This document shows positions 13,166 to 23,400 of a stretch of 29,417 nt of DNA, in pieces (position 1 is the stretch's first letter; every line of letters starts with the position of its first letter). The DNA comes from Monoglobus sp964442605 (GTDB lineage Bacteria; Bacillota; Clostridia; Monoglobales; Monoglobaceae): contig CAYTZR010000024.1 of NCBI GenBank assembly GCA_964442605.1, forward strand, positions 1-29,417. The letters are read 5' to 3'. The notes below the pieces were generated by a model. It searched no databases, was not told the origin of the DNA, and was given only the letters and a program-made list of their open reading frames with translations. A program made the translations under genes and the position numbers.

Positions 13166-16045
13166 CTATTTTAATAAATCCACTGCCGGCGATATTGGGG
13201 ACAGGTTTTCGTCCCACAGGTATGCGCGGATCGTATCTCCGAAGTCGGCGGTTATTTTGACTGTAATGTCTTTAATATCTTTTTGAGAAGACGCGGGTTC
13301 GATTTCATATAATTTTATGTCCTTTAAAATTTTCGTTTCGCTGTCATATACTCCGACAATAAATGTTATAGCGCCGCCGCTGTTATTCACAACAGAGGCT
13401 GTGACGTTTTCTCCGTCAAAGACGGGCTTGTTTATATATCCCGTTATATCAGGCAAAGCTGTCGGCTCGGGTGTAGCTGTCGTATCGGGTGTAGTCGTAG
13501 GTTCGGGCGTATTTGTCGGCTCGGGTGTATTTGTCGGCTCGGGTGTAGCTGTCATCTCAGGCGTAGCTGTCGGCTCAGGCGTAGCCGTTGGCTCCGGAGT
13601 GGCTGTAGGCTCCGTTGTCGGCTCCGGTGTGGGAGTCGGAACAACCTCAAGAGTAAGATTGCTGAAGCTTGCTTCCGCCATATAATTCTTGGGCGTTAAT
13701 CCTTGCGCTGAATCGACTGCGAGACCCAAATATACGGTCGAGTTTAGATTTGGCAATGTGACGGTTTGAGGCAGGCGCACATTGTCCGTCCAGCTTTTGC
13801 CGCCGTTTGAAACCGAAAGTGTGATTGTGTCACCTTCTCTTTGCATACGCATATATTGCGGCAAAGTATATTTGTCCGTGTCATAGCTGCTGCCGTTGGA
13901 AATCTCGCTGCCGTCGCTGCTTTTAAACCAGCTGACAAGAGACGCGGCTCCGTTCTCGGTTCTGTAAATCGCCTTAACATTTTCGCCGTATTTAAGCCAT
14001 CCGTCCGAAAGCATAACCATTTTGGAACCTGCGTCCAAGGTTTCGCGCATCATGATACCGGCAACAGGCTCGTTTTCGAATTTCGGGATTTTTTCAATTT
14101 TGACCGTAATGTCAAAATCACCGGTTACTTCTTTATACATAAAATCGCATTTGTCGGAGGAAACACCCTTTGTGCCGCTGTTTGATGTCAGAGCGCCGCT
14201 GCCCATTATCGTGTAAGCGCCGTCGCTTAGCCATGAGCCGCCGTTTTCGCCGAACGCGGTTGTCCCGATTTGTACATGTGAAAAATCGCCTGCGTCTTCG
14301 GTGGATTTGACGTATACAATAGAAGTTGTGCTTTGTGTCGCCTCATCCTTTGTGTTATAGGCGCGGGAGGTTATATAGTGTGTTCCCGCGCTGAGAAACA
14401 GGGGTTCGTTTACCTCGGCTGAGTCCACGGTCGCAATCAATTGGCTGCCGTCGTATATTTCAACCTTTGTTATTTCGGGGTCGCCCTCGTTTTCGGGCGC
14501 TGCATACGCCTGATAGTATAAAGGCTCGTTGTCGTATATAACCGTCCAATTTTCATCCTGTGAGGCGAGAGACTGAATTACCGGATATGTAACGGTAATC
14601 GTCGGATTTGTGGGGCTTGATTGTTGTTCCGTCCAATCGTTTACATATGCTTCAATCCAAGTATAGCCTGCCCACTCTCCGCTCGGAACAATGGCGGTCT
14701 CGCTTGAAGAACCCATGCCGTTTGCGTCCTTCCATTCCTGCGGTATTTCAAATTTGCGCGTTGTTACGTCTGTGTCAATTACGCCGCCGACTTCATCGGC
14801 GTTGTTTATAATTCTGCCCGTGCCGTTTTTGACGTCATTGACAATTCTTGCGTCTATCGCGTCTCGCTTCGGCAGTGTCGCGCCCGCGTCGCTCAGAACC
14901 GTCTTGTACGCTTCTTCGGCGGTTTGAGTTTCGGTCAGCTCATATTCGCCCATATCAATGGGTGATGACAGTAAATCCGCAAGATAAGTGTTATAAACGC
15001 CGTAGGTGTTATCCTCGGTTACGGTCGGATTTCCGTATACATAGTTATCGCTGAAGAAAAACTGTGATTTTATTATTGACGGATAATCGTTTGATACTTC
15101 AAATATTCGGTATCTAAGCTTTTCCGATGTGGCGGGGCCGTATTTGTGATAGTTATTTGCCCAGTTGACATAAGAGGGGAGTATATCTGTACCCGAACCC
15201 TTGTAGCCGTCATAATACGGTTCGCCGCCGTATGCGGAGTTTGTAATGCCCCAGTCGTATATTACATTGTTGCGGATGTCGGTTTTTTGAAGTTCTCTGT
15301 CAAGACGGGGACTTCTGCTGTCATGGTGCGCAAGCAGATTATGATGCCAGCTTGAATTTGTGGCTCCGAATATTCCGCCGTACCCGTGCGCACCCTTGTA
15401 ATGATTTGACATTTTAAGACTCTCGGAGGCTATGGTATACTGTACCGTAATATTTGAAGCAACGCCTCCGTATTTTGAGGCGCTGCTATCCTTGCGCGCG
15501 CCGGCGTACATGGTCAGCAGCTCATCCACTCCCCAGCTTGTGCTGCAGTGATCCACGATTATGTCGTGGTTCCATCTGCCGCCTATCCCATCAGGTTCGC
15601 CGCCGTTCGAGTCGGTGGGTCTGACTCTTATGTACCGCAATATGACTTGCTCAATTCCGCTTTGAAAGAGGAGATCCCCTCCGGTTATCGTTATACCGTC
15701 TCTCGGCGCGGTCTGACCGAGTATTGTGAGATTGCTTCCCTTTATCGCGAGAGTTCCGCTTACATTTATTGTACCGCCTACGTCGAATACAATAATTCTG
15801 TTAGACTTTGATACGGCATCGGCAAAGGAGCCTGAACCGGATGCTTTAAGATTGGTTACATGGTACACAGAGGGAGAGGATGAAGCCCTCGCGCCAAGCG
15901 TATATTTGCCGCCGCCCTCCGCACCGGGAAAAGCGAGTGTGTTTTCCGCGCCGTCCGCGCCGAATACAACAGTTGTAAAGGATAAGCACAAAACCAAAGC
16001 CGTTACAAACAACAGAAAAGCTTTTTTTATATTATACATTTTCAT
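13166..16045 (-). CDS. Secreted multidomain pectate lyase (polysaccharide lyase family 1)
   Basis: 959 residues. Seen: a signal peptide at 1-29; a PL1-type right-handed beta-helix at ~35-420 beginning FPGAEGGGKYTLGAR, with GQTAPRDGITI, IIVDHCSTSWGVDE (Asp165-His166) and HHNLLAHHDSRSPRL (Arg244, Arg247), which are the family's calcium-binding and catalytic surroundings; and an Ig-like stretch at ~485-590. A DUF1349/laminin-like sandwich at ~595-810 contains DFDITVKIEKI and AGIMMRET. A Pro-Thr-Glu hexapeptide linker follows at ~812-870, then a small C-terminal beta domain. Known: PL1 enzymes cleave homogalacturonan by beta-elimination. Inferred: an extracellular pectin-degrading enzyme whose accessory domains bind substrate. 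GGGGTGA precedes the ATG. It is divergent from rpoB. Confidence 0.9.
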   Translation of the reverse strand: MKMYNIKKAFLLFVTALVLCLSFTTVVFGADGAENTLAFPGAEGGGKYTLGARASSSPSVYHVTNLKASGSGSFADAVSKSNRIIVFDVGGTINVSGTLAIKGSNLTILGQTAPRDGITITGGDLLFQSGIEQVILRYIRVRPTDSNGGEPDGIGGRWNHDIIVDHCSTSWGVDELLTMYAGARKDSSASKYGGVASNITVQYTIASESLKMSNHYKGAHGYGGIFGATNSSWHHNLLAHHDSRSPRLDRELQKTDIRNNVIYDWGITNSAYGGEPYYDGYKGSGTDILPSYVNWANNYHKYGPATSEKLRYRIFEVSNDYPSIIKSQFFFSDNYVYGNPTVTEDNTYGVYNTYLADLLSSPIDMGEYELTETQTAEEAYKTVLSDAGATLPKRDAIDARIVNDVKNGTGRIINNADEVGGVIDTDVTTRKFEIPQEWKDANGMGSSSETAIVPSGEWAGYTWIEAYVNDWTEQQSSPTNPTITVTYPVIQSLASQDENWTVIYDNEPLYYQAYAAPENEGDPEITKVEIYDGSQLIATVDSAEVNEPLFLSAGTHYITSRAYNTKDEATQSTTSIVYVKSTEDAGDFSHVQIGTTAFGENGGSWLSDGAYTIMGSGALTSNSGTKGVSSDKCDFMYKEVTGDFDITVKIEKIPKFENEPVAGIMMRETLDAGSKMVMLSDGWLKYGENVKAIYRTENGAASLVSWFKSSDGSEISNGSSYDTDKYTLPQYMRMQREGDTITLSVSNGGKSWTDNVRLPQTVTLPNLNSTVYLGLAVDSAQGLTPKNYMAEASFSNLTLEVVPTPTPEPTTEPTATPEPTATPEPTATPEMTATPEPTNTPEPTNTPEPTTTPDTTATPEPTALPDITGYINKPVFDGENVTASVVNNSGGAITFIVGVYDSETKILKDIKLYEIEPASSQKDIKDITVKITADFGDTIRAYLWDENLSPISPAVDLLK
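13452..13640 (-). repeat. 18-bp in-frame repeats coding the EPTxTP linker
   Basis: About ten 18-bp units, each carrying a core like GTCGGCTCGGGTGTAGCT on the plus strand, encode a run of E-P-T-x-T-P hexapeptides. They link the catalytic and sandwich domains to the C-terminal domain. Such Pro-Thr linkers are common in secreted glycan-active enzymes and are prone to copy-number change. Confidence 0.88.
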
Positions 16046-16143
16046 AGTTCACCCCATGTTACACCAAAATTAAGTTATAAAAATATTTTAACATATTCTT
16101 GCCTTTGTTTGTAAGGAAAATATGACATTTAAAACAGAAATAT

Positions 16144-16155
16144 GGTTATATAACC
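16144..16155. other. Perfect 12-bp palindrome
   Basis: GGTTATATAACC, in the gap between the divergent pectate lyase and rpoB genes, just before the phased A-tract array. It could bind a dimeric regulator; no other copy was seen in the window. Confidence 0.5.
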
Positions 16156-16168
16156 GAAAATTAATAAG

Positions 16169-16288
16169 AAAAATTTCGGAAAAATACCGAGAAAATTCCG
16201 TGAAAATTTTTCGGAAAAAATTCGGAAAAAATTCGGAAAAAATTCGGAAAAATTTCGGAAAAATACCGGGAAAATTTTTCGGAAAAAA
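16169..16288 (+). promoter_or_regulatory. Phased A-tract array upstream of the rpoBC promoter
   Basis: Eleven A-runs of 4-6 bases start at 16169, 16180, 16192, 16203, 16215, 16226, 16237, 16248, 16259, 16271 and 16283, spaced 11 or 12 bp apart. Most are preceded by TTCGG or TACCG/GG, giving an 11-bp tandem ATTCGGAAAAA. The array ends 16 bp before the -35 box. Phased A-tracts bend DNA and resemble UP elements, so a role in strong rpoBC transcription is likely but inferred. Confidence 0.7.
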
Positions 16289-16303
16289 TTTCTATTTCAT
16301 GTA

Positions 16304-16332
16304 TTGACATGCCGCCCGTTTTGTGATAGAAT
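16304..16332 (+). promoter_or_regulatory. Promoter of rpoBC
   Basis: TTGACA (16304-16309), a 17-nt spacer and TAGAAT (16327-16332). About 225 nt of leader precede rpoB. The leader contains CCTGCC-GGGA-GGCGGG (16380-16395) and the 8-bp stem ATTTTCGC/GCGAAAAT (16417-16424 with 16449-16456). No ribosomal protein gene lies upstream. Confidence 0.82.
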
Positions 16333-16564
16333 GTATGTCTGTATATAGTGAGATAGTGTGCTTTTTTTCGATTTTGATACCTGCCGGGAGGCGGGATTTA
16401 TTGGAGAATTGCACGCATTTTCGCGGCTTTTGACAGATTATTCATTTTGCGAAAATATTATGCTCTTTATTTCGATTACAGCTGACAATCAAAAAGTTGT
16501 AAAAATTTAATTTTTTCAAACTTTTTATGATTTATAAAATTTTTTACGAGAGGTGATCAGTTTT

Positions 16565-19500
16565 ATGGTACATCCTGTGAAACTTGGCGAAAACACACGT
16601 ATGAGCTACGGCAAGATCAATGAAGTTTTGGAAATGCCAAACCTTATTGAAATTCAGACAAATTCATACAAGTGGTTTCTGGATGAAGGACTAAAGGAGG
16701 TCTTTCATGATGTTTCTCCCATAACGGATTATACCGGCAATCTTATTTTGGAGTTTATTGATTATCATTTGGAGCCGACGCCGAAATATGATATTGAGGA
16801 ATGTAAGGAAAGAGATGCAACCTATGCCGCGCCTCTCAAAGTGAAGGTACGTTTAATAAATAAGGAGTCGGGCGAGGTTAAGGAGCAGGAAATCTTCATG
16901 GGTGATTTTCCTCTTATGACACCGTCCGGTACATTTATTATTAACGGCGCGGAGCGTGTTATCGTATCACAGCTGGTACGTTCGCCAAGTGTTTATTATT
17001 CTCAGAATTACGATAAAATAGGCAAAAAGCTGTTTTCATCGCAGGTCATCCCCAATCGCGGCGCGTGGCTTGAATATGAAACAGACAGCAACGATATATA
17101 TTATGTTAGAATTGACAGGACGAGAAAAATTCCCGTAACTGTTTTAATTCGCGCGTTGGGCTTCGGAACCGATGCGGAGATTACGGAATTGTTCGGTGAG
17201 GACGAAAGACTCATCGCGACAATGGAAAAGGATACAACCAAGACTCATGAGGAGGGTCTTTTGGAGGTTTACAGAAGACTTCGTCCGGGAGAGCCGCCTA
17301 CGGTTGACAGCGCTCAGTCGCTCATATCCAGCACTTTCTTCGATCCCAAGAGATACGATATGGCAAAGGTCGGAAGATATAAGTATAACAAAAAGCTTAT
17401 GCTTTCGGACAGAATAACCGGTCAGATTTCGGCTGAAACGGTTGTAAGCCCCATAACAGGTGAAATTCTCTGTGAGGCGGGAGATAAAATTACCGCCGAA
17501 AAGGCACATGAGCTTGAGGCTCACGGTATAAATACGCTTGTCCTTGATTGCGAGGGGGCAAGAACCAAGGTTATTTCGAATAACATGGTTGATATTCCCG
17601 AATATATTTTAAACAAGACAGGCGAGGAGCTGAACTACAGTCCCAGAGAGTGTCATATTACCGAGCGTGTAAGACGCAGTATACTTGATGAAATTTTGGA
17701 GCAGTACAGTGATCCCAACTCTGATGAATTCAAAGAGGCGTTGGAGGACAGACGTGACGAGCTCCAGCCAAAGCATGTGCTTATAGATGACATAATAGCT
17801 TCTATGTCATACATCGGCAACCTCGCGAACGGTGTAGGTCAGGTTGATGATATTGACCATTTGGGCAACAGAAGAATAAGAAGCGTGGGAGAGCTGCTCC
17901 AGAACCAGTTTAGAATCGGTTTGTCAAGAATGGAGCGCGTTGTGCGCGAGAGAATGACCACATCGGATTTGGACGCCATAACGCCCCAGTCGCTTATAAA
18001 TATAAGACCTGTAACCTCAGCCATTAAGGAATTTTTCGGTTCATCACAGCTCTCGCAGTTTATGGATCAGATAAATCCGCTTGGCGAGCTTACACATAAG
18101 AGAAGATTGTCCGCGCTGGGTCCCGGCGGACTTTCGAGAGAACGCGCGGGCTACGAGGTTCGTGACGTTCACCATTCTCATTACGGGCGTATGTGTCCCA
18201 TTGAGACACCTGAGGGACCGAATATCGGTCTTATTAACTCTCTCAGCGGATTTGCGAGAGTGAATGAATACGGATTTATTGAAACCCCTTACAGAAGGGT
18301 TGATAAGGAAAGCGGTATAGTTACTGATGAGGTAACTTATATGACTGCGGATTTTGAGGAAGGATTTTTCGTTGCGCAGGCAAATGAACCCTTGAATGAG
18401 GACGGTTCGTTTGTAAAAAGAAAGATAGTAACAAGATTTAAGGATGAGTTCGTGGAGGTTCCGCCGAGCAGAGTGGACTATATGGACGTATCGCCCAGAC
18501 AGGTTACATCTATCGCTACGGCAATGATACCGTTCCTTGAAAATGACGATGCCAACCGTGCGCTTATGGGTTCAAACATGCAACGTCAGGCTGTTCCGCT
18601 GCTTGTTCCGGAGTCGCCTATAATCGGTACCGGTATGGAATACAAGGCGGCTAAGGATTCCGGCGTTTGTGTACTGGCAAGACACGCCGGTACGGTTTCG
18701 TATGTTTCCGCAACGACTATAAAGGTTAAAACCGACGACGGTGACACTGATACCTATAAGCTTATAAAGTTCACACGTTCCAACCAAGGAATGTGTGTAA
18801 ACCAGAAGCCCATTGTCGAAAAGGGACAAAGAGTAAAGCAGGATCAGATTATTGCCGACGGTCCTTCAACCAGAAACGGCGAGATTGGTCTCGGACGCAA
18901 TATACGTATGGCGTTTATGACATGGGAGGGCTATAACTACGAGGATGCTATCCTAATCAGCGAGGAGCTGGTTAAGGAGGATGTGTTTACATCTATTCAT
19001 ATTGAGGAATACGAGGTTGACGCAAGAGATACCAAGCTCGGACCGGAGGAGATTACGAGGGATATACCGAACGTTGGCGAGGACGCGCTGAAGGATCTCG
19101 ATGAAAGAGGAATTATCAGGATTGGAGCCGAGGTTGAGAGCGGCGATATTCTTGTCGGCAAGGTTACTCCTAAGGGGGAAACCGAGCTTACGGCTGAGGA
19201 AAGACTGCTTCGCGCGATATTCGGTGAAAAGGCACGTGAGGTAAGGGATACCTCACTTAAGGTGCCTCACGGTGAATACGGTATTATTGTCGATGTAAAG
19301 GTGTTTACAAGAGCTAACGGCGATGAGCTGCCGCCGGGTGTTAATCAGGTTGTGCGCTGCTATATCGCTCAAAAGAGAAAGATTTCCGTTGGTGACAAAA
19401 TGGCGGGACGTCACGGTAATAAGGGCGTTGTTTCCCGCATTCTCCCCGTTGAGGATATGCCGTTTCTGCCTGACGGAACACCGCTTCAAATAGTTCTTAA

Positions 19501-20377
19501 TCCTCTGGGTGTTCCCTCGCGTATGAACATCGGACAGGTTCTTGAGGTTCATCTGGGATATGCCGCGAAGGCTCTTGGCTGGAAGGTGGCAACGCCTGTA
19601 TTCGACGGAGCTACAGAGGAAGATATAATGGAGGCCTTAAAAATGGCCGGTTATAACGAGGACGGTAAGAGTGTTCTGTATGACGGAAGAACCGGAGAGC
19701 CGTTTGACAACAGAGTAACTGTGGGATATATGCATATGCTTAAGCTTGCCCACCTTGTTGACGACAAAATCCATGCGCGTTCAACAGGTCCGTATTCTCT
19801 TGTTACGCAGCAGCCCTTGGGCGGTAAAGCGCAGTTCGGCGGTCAGCGTTTCGGAGAGATGGAGGTTTGGGCTCTTGAAGCTTACGGCGCGGCTTATACA
19901 TTGCAGGAGATTTTAACGGTTAAGTCCGATGATGTTGTGGGGCGTGTTAAGACATACGAGGCCATAGTAAAGGGCGAAAACGTGCCGGAGCCGGGAGTCC
20001 CCGAGTCCTTTAAGGTATTGATTAAAGAGCTGCAGAGTCTTGCCCTTGATATAAAGGTTCTTGACGGCGACGGGAACGAGGTTATATTAAAAGAAAATCT
20101 GGACGATGACGATGTTGAAGAATTGCCGGTAAATATAGCGGGATTTGAGAACGATGATACTGTTGCCGAAAAGCCGGCGGAGGACGAAAAGCTGCTTAAT
20201 GATGATATTGAGGAAGATGAGTCCGAAACCGATATAATCGATGAGGTAACTCAGATTTTGGCGGTTCCTTCCGGTTCCGATGAGGATATATTCGATGAGG
20301 AAGAGGAAGATCTTGAGTCCTATGAAGAGTTGAGAGATGCGGAGGATTTTGATGACGAGGATGACGACAATTATTAA
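16565..20377 (+). CDS. rpoB: DNA-directed RNA polymerase subunit beta
   Basis: 1270 residues from ATG 16565, preceded by AGGTGA at 8 nt; an in-frame GTG at 16553 is part of that RBS. Seen: the rifampicin-binding segment FGSSQLSQFMDQINPLGEL, then THKRRLSALGPGG, with the Asp, His and Ser whose change gives resistance all in the sensitive state. It also has PIETPEGPNIGLINSL, GDKMAGRHGNKGVVS and the C-terminal GGKAQFGGQRFGEMEVWALE. Known: with beta' it forms the catalytic core of RNA polymerase. Odd: the last ~94 residues are a strongly acidic tail (about 45 Asp/Glu), far beyond the conserved end. It lies upstream of rpoC, but there is no rplJ-rplL upstream. Confidence 0.99.
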   Translation: MVHPVKLGENTRMSYGKINEVLEMPNLIEIQTNSYKWFLDEGLKEVFHDVSPITDYTGNLILEFIDYHLEPTPKYDIEECKERDATYAAPLKVKVRLINKESGEVKEQEIFMGDFPLMTPSGTFIINGAERVIVSQLVRSPSVYYSQNYDKIGKKLFSSQVIPNRGAWLEYETDSNDIYYVRIDRTRKIPVTVLIRALGFGTDAEITELFGEDERLIATMEKDTTKTHEEGLLEVYRRLRPGEPPTVDSAQSLISSTFFDPKRYDMAKVGRYKYNKKLMLSDRITGQISAETVVSPITGEILCEAGDKITAEKAHELEAHGINTLVLDCEGARTKVISNNMVDIPEYILNKTGEELNYSPRECHITERVRRSILDEILEQYSDPNSDEFKEALEDRRDELQPKHVLIDDIIASMSYIGNLANGVGQVDDIDHLGNRRIRSVGELLQNQFRIGLSRMERVVRERMTTSDLDAITPQSLINIRPVTSAIKEFFGSSQLSQFMDQINPLGELTHKRRLSALGPGGLSRERAGYEVRDVHHSHYGRMCPIETPEGPNIGLINSLSGFARVNEYGFIETPYRRVDKESGIVTDEVTYMTADFEEGFFVAQANEPLNEDGSFVKRKIVTRFKDEFVEVPPSRVDYMDVSPRQVTSIATAMIPFLENDDANRALMGSNMQRQAVPLLVPESPIIGTGMEYKAAKDSGVCVLARHAGTVSYVSATTIKVKTDDGDTDTYKLIKFTRSNQGMCVNQKPIVEKGQRVKQDQIIADGPSTRNGEIGLGRNIRMAFMTWEGYNYEDAILISEELVKEDVFTSIHIEEYEVDARDTKLGPEEITRDIPNVGEDALKDLDERGIIRIGAEVESGDILVGKVTPKGETELTAEERLLRAIFGEKAREVRDTSLKVPHGEYGIIVDVKVFTRANGDELPPGVNQVVRCYIAQKRKISVGDKMAGRHGNKGVVSRILPVEDMPFLPDGTPLQIVLNPLGVPSRMNIGQVLEVHLGYAAKALGWKVATPVFDGATEEDIMEALKMAGYNEDGKSVLYDGRTGEPFDNRVTVGYMHMLKLAHLVDDKIHARSTGPYSLVTQQPLGGKAQFGGQRFGEMEVWALEAYGAAYTLQEILTVKSDDVVGRVKTYEAIVKGENVPEPGVPESFKVLIKELQSLALDIKVLDGDGNEVILKENLDDDDVEELPVNIAGFENDDTVAEKPAEDEKLLNDDIEEDESETDIIDEVTQILAVPSGSDEDIFDEEEEDLESYEELRDAEDFDDEDDDNY

Positions 20378-20415
20378 ATCCGAGCCATTACCGATAATGT
20401 TTTGAATTGAGCTGT

Positions 20416-20454
20416 CCTGCTAACTCACGGCAGGCGGTACGGCAAACAGTGAGT
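20416..20454 (+). promoter_or_regulatory. Possible pseudoknot or alternative hairpin before rpoC
   Basis: CCTGC (20416-20420) pairs with GCAGG (20430-20434). Its loop holds ACTCAC (20423-20428), which matches GTGAGT at 20449-20454, next to the weak rpoC RBS. The geometry is that of an H-type pseudoknot or of two competing stems. Function is speculative. Confidence 0.35.
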
Positions 20455-20472
20455 AGAAAGGCATGGTCGTTT

Positions 20473-23400
20473 ATGGGCGAATATCAAAATTTTGAAGCAA
20501 TCAAAATAGGGCTTGCTTCACCGGAAAAAATCAGAGAATGGTCAAGAGGTGAAGTAAAGAAGCCTGAAACTATAAATTACAGAACTCTGAAGCCGGAAAA
20601 GGACGGTTTATTTTGTGAGAGAATATTCGGGCCTCAAAAGGACTGGGAGTGTCACTGCGGCAAATACAAGCGCGTCCGTTATAAGGGTGTGGTATGTGAC
20701 CGCTGCGGCGTTGAAGTTACAAGAAGTAAGGTCAGACGTGAGCGTATGGGACATATTGAGCTTGCGGTGCCTGTTTCGCATATATGGTATTTTAAGGGAA
20801 TTCCATCGCGTATGGGACTTATGCTGGACATTTCTCCCAGAGCGCTTGAAAAGGTTTTGTACTTCGCGGCGTATATAGTTATTGACCCGGGACAGACCGG
20901 ATTGATGAAAAATCAGATTTTGACGGAGAAGGAATATACTGAGAACCGCGAAAAATACGGCGATATGTTCCGTGCCGGAATGGGTGCGGAGTCCATTCTT
21001 GAAATGCTGCGCGATGTCGATTTAGAGCAGCTTTATAACGAGCTTAAAAGCGATTTAAAGGGCGCAAAGGGTCAAAAGAAGATAAGAACCGTAAGGCGCT
21101 TGGAGGTTGTGGAGGCGTTCCGCCAGTCGGGCAACAAGCCCGAATGGATGATTTTGACGGTTATTCCCGTAATCCCTCCCGAAATCAGACCTATGGTACA
21201 GCTGGACGGCGGCAGATTTGCCACCAGCGACCTCAATGATTTGTACAGACGTGTTATAAACAGAAACAACAGATTAAAGCGTCTCCTTGATTTGGGAGCG
21301 CCGGATATTATTGTGAGAAACGAAAAGAGAATGCTGCAGGAGGCTGTTGATGCTCTCATTGACAACGGCAGACGCGGCAGACCCGTAACAGGACCGGGAA
21401 ACAGACCGCTTAAATCTCTTTCCGACATGCTTAAGGGTAAGCAGGGACGCTTCCGTCAGAATTTGCTCGGTAAGCGTGTCGATTATTCGGGACGTTCGGT
21501 TATAGTTGTCGGACCGGAGCTTAAAATTTACCAGTGCGGGCTGCCAAAGAAGATGGCGCTCGAGCTGTTCAAGCCTTTTGTAATGAAAAGGCTTGTGCAG
21601 GACGGTATGGCTCATAATATCAAGTCGGCAAAGAGAATGGTTGAACGTGTACGCGAGGAGGTTTGGGACGTTCTGGAGGATGTAATATCCGAACACCCCG
21701 TTCTGCTCAACCGTGCGCCTACTCTGCACAGACTTGGTATTGAAGCGTTTGAACCTGTGCTTGTGGAGGGTAAAGCGCTTAAGCTGCATCCGCTTGTTTG
21801 TACGGCGTTTAACGCGGACTTTGACGGTGATCAGATGGCTGTTCATCTGCCGCTATCGGCGGAGGCACAGGCAGAGGCGAGATACCTTATGCTTTCGGCG
21901 AATAACCTTATAAAGCCTCAGGACGGCAAGCCGGTTACGGTGCCGACTCAGGATATGGTTCTCGGTTCATATTATTTGACGCTTAAGGATGATACCGAGC
22001 TTGGTTCGCCTCGTGAGATTGACGGGAAAACAGTGTATCATGTATACTCTTCTCCCGATGAGGCAAAGCTTGCTTATACCAATAAAGCCGTTGGTTTGCA
22101 CGCGCCCATAAAGGTTCGTGTAGCAAAGAATATAAACGGCAAAAAAATAACAAAAATAATTAACGCTACCGTCGGCAGACTAATATTTAACGACAAAATC
22201 CCGCAGGATTTGGGCTTTGTTGACAGAACAGATCCGGATAAGCTTTTGGATTTGGAGATAGGCGATGAGGTTCTCAAAAAGCCTGAAGTCAAGAATAACA
22301 TTGGCGACAATGTGGAGCCGGGCGTTGATAAAAAGCTTCTCGGTAAAATTATTGACGCGAATATAAAAATTCACGGTATTACGGAAACCGCAAAGCTGCT
22401 TGACGACGTTAAGGCGATGGGGTACAAGTATTCGACAATAGGCGCGATAACCGTTGGTGTTGCCGATATGGAAATTCCTAAGGAAAAGGCTGTATATTTA
22501 CAAGAGGCGGAGGATGAGATTGACAAGGTTGTAAGAAACTTCCGCCGCGGACTGCTTACGGATGACGAGAGATACCGGAAGGTTATCAATATTTGGAACA
22601 CTACATCCGATAAGGTAACAAAGGCGCTTATGGATAACTTAAAGCAGCTTAATCCGATATATATGATGGCAAATTCAGGAGCCCGCGGAAGCGTAAACCA
22701 GATCAGACAGCTGGCGGCGATGCGCGGACTTATGGCAGATACATCGGGCAGAACGATTGAAATTCCTATTCGCGCGAACTTCCGTGAAGGCTTGACCGTG
22801 CTTGAATACTTTATTTCAACCCACGGCGCAAGAAAAGGTCTTACCGATACAGCTCTCAGAACGGCTGACTCAGGATACCTGACAAGACGTCTTGTTGATG
22901 TATCTCAGGACGTAATAGTTCGCGAAGAAGACTGCGGGACAGAAGATGGAATTTTTGTTTCCAATATTATGGACGGCAACGAGGTTATTGAGCCGCTTGA
23001 GGACAGACTCGAGGGCAGAACCATTATCGGAGATTTGGCATCGCCCGAAACCGGCGAGATTATCGCTGTAAACGGTGAGATGATTACCCGTGACAAGGCC
23101 GTTGAAATTGTTAAAGCGGGAATTAAGAAGGTTAAGATACGTTCAGTCGTTAAGTGCCGCAGTAAGGTGGGTGTATGCTCTAAGTGCTACGGTATGAATT
23201 TGGCGACCGGCAGACCTGTTGACATAGGCGAGGCAGTGGGTATTATTGCCGCTCAGTCAATCGGTGAACCCGGTACGCAGCTGACGATGAGAACGTTCCA
23301 CGCCGGCGGCGTTGCTCAGGGCGAGGATATTACACAGGGTCTGCCTCGTGTTGAAGAGCTGTTTGAGGCGAGAAAGCCGAAGGGCGTTGCTATCGTAACC

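Noticed and set aside
12993..13286. Plus-strand frames across tRNA-Gly
   Set aside because: They translate the tRNA and its terminator; common spurious ORFs.
16122..16307. 61-codon frame upstream of rpoB
   Set aside because: It is a translation of the phased A-tract repeat (Lys/Asn/Phe-rich) with no RBS.
20407..20472. Longer N-terminus of RpoC
   Set aside because: The 22 extra residues are unlike the family, and the sequence is a structured leader; the conserved start lies at 20473.
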